The notes beneath the pieces were generated by a model. It had not been told where the DNA came from. It searched no databases and worked only from the letters and a program-made list of their open reading frames with translations. DNA of 64,000 nucleotides from Pseudomonas sp. Bc-h (GTDB lineage: Bacteria > Pseudomonadota > Gammaproteobacteria > Pseudomonadales > Pseudomonadaceae), in NCBI RefSeq assembly GCF_002080045.1, contig NZ_MUIN01000007.1:1062-65061 (forward strand), read 5' to 3'. Shown here piece by piece: positions 63,037 through 64,000 of this stretch; the stretch's first letter is position 1, and every line of letters starts with the position of its first letter. The position numbers were made by a program, and so were the translations under genes.

Positions 63037-64000
63037 TCAAGGAGTTGTCGCCACGTTCAGCGTTGATTCAGCAAAAACCACCCCAACTTGTTCATTGAGC
63101 CAGTCCGAGACCCGCGGCCAGACCTGTGTCTGCGCAGCCTTGCTGACCAGCATCTGCACGTGGCCGAAATCTTCGCTGTAGCCCTGCTCCCGCCCCAGAC
63201 AAAGAAACGCCTTGCGCGGCGAACCGAATTGTTCGAACAGCTCACGGCAGGCCCATTCCGGATCCTGATGATCCCCTGCTCCCGCCACACAAAGCAGCGG
63301 CACCTCGACATGACGCAGTCCCGACCACCAATCGTCCTTCTTGTCACCGAAACGACCGAACAGTCCATGCCAGCGCATGCTCTCGAGCACAATGCCCATC
63401 GGCTCGTCTTCAGGACCGCGTTTGAAGCGCGGGCCGGAAATGTGTCCGAAGCGCTTGAACAGCAAGCGGGCGCTCCACTGCAGCGGGGGCACCTTCAGCG
63501 GCCAGTACTTGCGGGTGATCTGACTGCCGAACAAGGCCGCGGAAGCCACCTGATCGACGCCGAGATAATGCCCGCCCAGCGCAGCGGCCAGCGTCGTCCC
63601 GCCCAGGGAGTGACCGATCCAGTGCGGGGTCTGCCCGGTCTGCTCGCAGACGAAGGCGGCAATCGCCGGCAAGTCGTAACGCGCGTAGTCGGCAACACGG
63701 TTGTGCCGGTAAGCCTCATTACGCGCCGAGAGGCCATGACCGCGCATCTCCGGAATCCACACATCGAACCCGGCACGGGCCAGATAAGCGCCCAGGCCGA
63801 TGCCTTTTGGGGAATACCAGAAGCGTCGATTGGAAAAACTGCCATGCAACAGAATGACTGGAACGCCGCGCACGTCGGGCGCGGCCACCAGACCCAGACG
63901 GGTCACGGCAAGTTCGACAGTGAAATCCAGACTGTTGCCGGGTTTGAGGCGGTACACGTCCTCGATCAGATCGCCACGTCGCTCGGCGCTGATCAAGGCC
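63037..64000 (-). CDS. Alpha/beta hydrolase (N-terminus beyond window)
   Basis: About 320 residues are visible and the frame stays open to the right edge, so the true start is probably outside. The oxyanion loop is VILLHGSFSNRRFW, the nucleophile elbow WIGHSLGGTTLAAAL, the likely acid is in GAGDHQDPEW and the histidine in FGHVQML. It is a soluble esterase/lipase-like enzyme that follows rraA in the gene order known from Pseudomonas. The substrate is unknown. Confidence 0.85.
   Translation of the reverse strand, partial: ALISAERRGDLIEDVYRLKPGNSLDFTVELAVTRLGLVAAPDVRGVPVILLHGSFSNRRFWYSPKGIGLGAYLARAGFDVWIPEMRGHGLSARNEAYRHNRVADYARYDLPAIAAFVCEQTGQTPHWIGHSLGGTTLAAALGGHYLGVDQVASAALFGSQITRKYWPLKVPPLQWSARLLFKRFGHISGPRFKRGPEDEPMGIVLESMRWHGLFGRFGDKKDDWWSGLRHVEVPLLCVAGAGDHQDPEWACRELFEQFGSPRKAFLCLGREQGYSEDFGHVQMLVSKAAQTQVWPRVSDWLNEQVGVVFAESTLNVATTP

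Noticed and set aside
1..64000. CRISPR arrays, prophage, insertion sequences, tRNA or rRNA genes
   Set aside because: No regularly spaced direct repeats, phage structural genes, transposase frames or cloverleaf-like sequences were seen in reading both strands.

Overview
The window is a piece of a Pseudomonas chromosome, most likely from the fluorescens or syringae side of the genus. The signs are high GC, REP-type palindromes with a GCCGGCAAGCCGG-like core, GTTCCCACGC...GCGTGGGAAC repeats, a complete MtlR-type mannitol operon, and the conserved core blocks rlmL-rmf-pyrD and cobA-oprF-sigX-cmpX-cfrX-cmaX-rraA. About 57 protein genes are supported; two are cut by the window edges. I see no rRNA, tRNA, CRISPR array, prophage or insertion sequence.

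1-7.7 kb (minus strand): the end of a type VI secretion operon, tssL-tssM-vgrG followed by a phospholipase D-like effector that runs off the left edge. 8.1-15.5 kb: a signalling block with a 1166-residue membrane hybrid kinase (CHASE3, GAF, three receivers), CheR- and CheB-like enzymes, a receiver-kinase and two stand-alone receivers. It has no chemoreceptor, CheA or CheW. The last receiver overlaps a glycosyltransferase gene. 16.9-17.6 kb: a HigBA-like toxin-antitoxin pair whose promoter implies a leaderless message.

17.7-27.3 kb: mtlR and mtlEFGKDYZ, for ABC uptake of mannitol or other polyols, oxidation to ketose and phosphorylation. The MtlR operator and a sigma-70 promoter are readable, and two strong hairpins divide the operon. 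27.4-28.7 kb: hicAB and an unknown Ala/Ser-rich protein. 28.9-36.6 kb: a secreted alpha/beta hydrolase, an HxlR regulator, an acetylpolyamine amidohydrolase/M20 hydrolase/MFS operon with a divergent LysR regulator, and a methyltransferase. 36.8-47.5 kb: a GAF-GGDEF-EAL protein, an alcohol dehydrogenase, the periplasmic aldehyde oxidoreductase genes paoABC and a CHASE-PAS-GGDEF cyclase.

47.7-51.9 kb: housekeeping genes rlmL, rmf and pyrD. 52-58.1 kb: the assimilatory nitrate locus nasS-nasT-nasA-(PP2C/protein kinase)-cobA. Two transcription units here carry leaders with two hexaloop hairpins of the A1/G4 type followed by an intrinsic terminator, the architecture bound by ANTAR proteins such as NasT. 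The reductase genes nirB, nirD and nasC that normally sit between the kinase gene and cobA are absent. 58.3-64 kb: the envelope-stress/OprF block ending in a hydrolase cut by the right edge.

The points most worth following up are the paired NasT-type RNA leaders in a nas operon that has lost its reductases, the leaderless toxin promoter with an operator over its -10 box, the CheR/CheB sensor cluster, and the hairpins inside the mtl operon.
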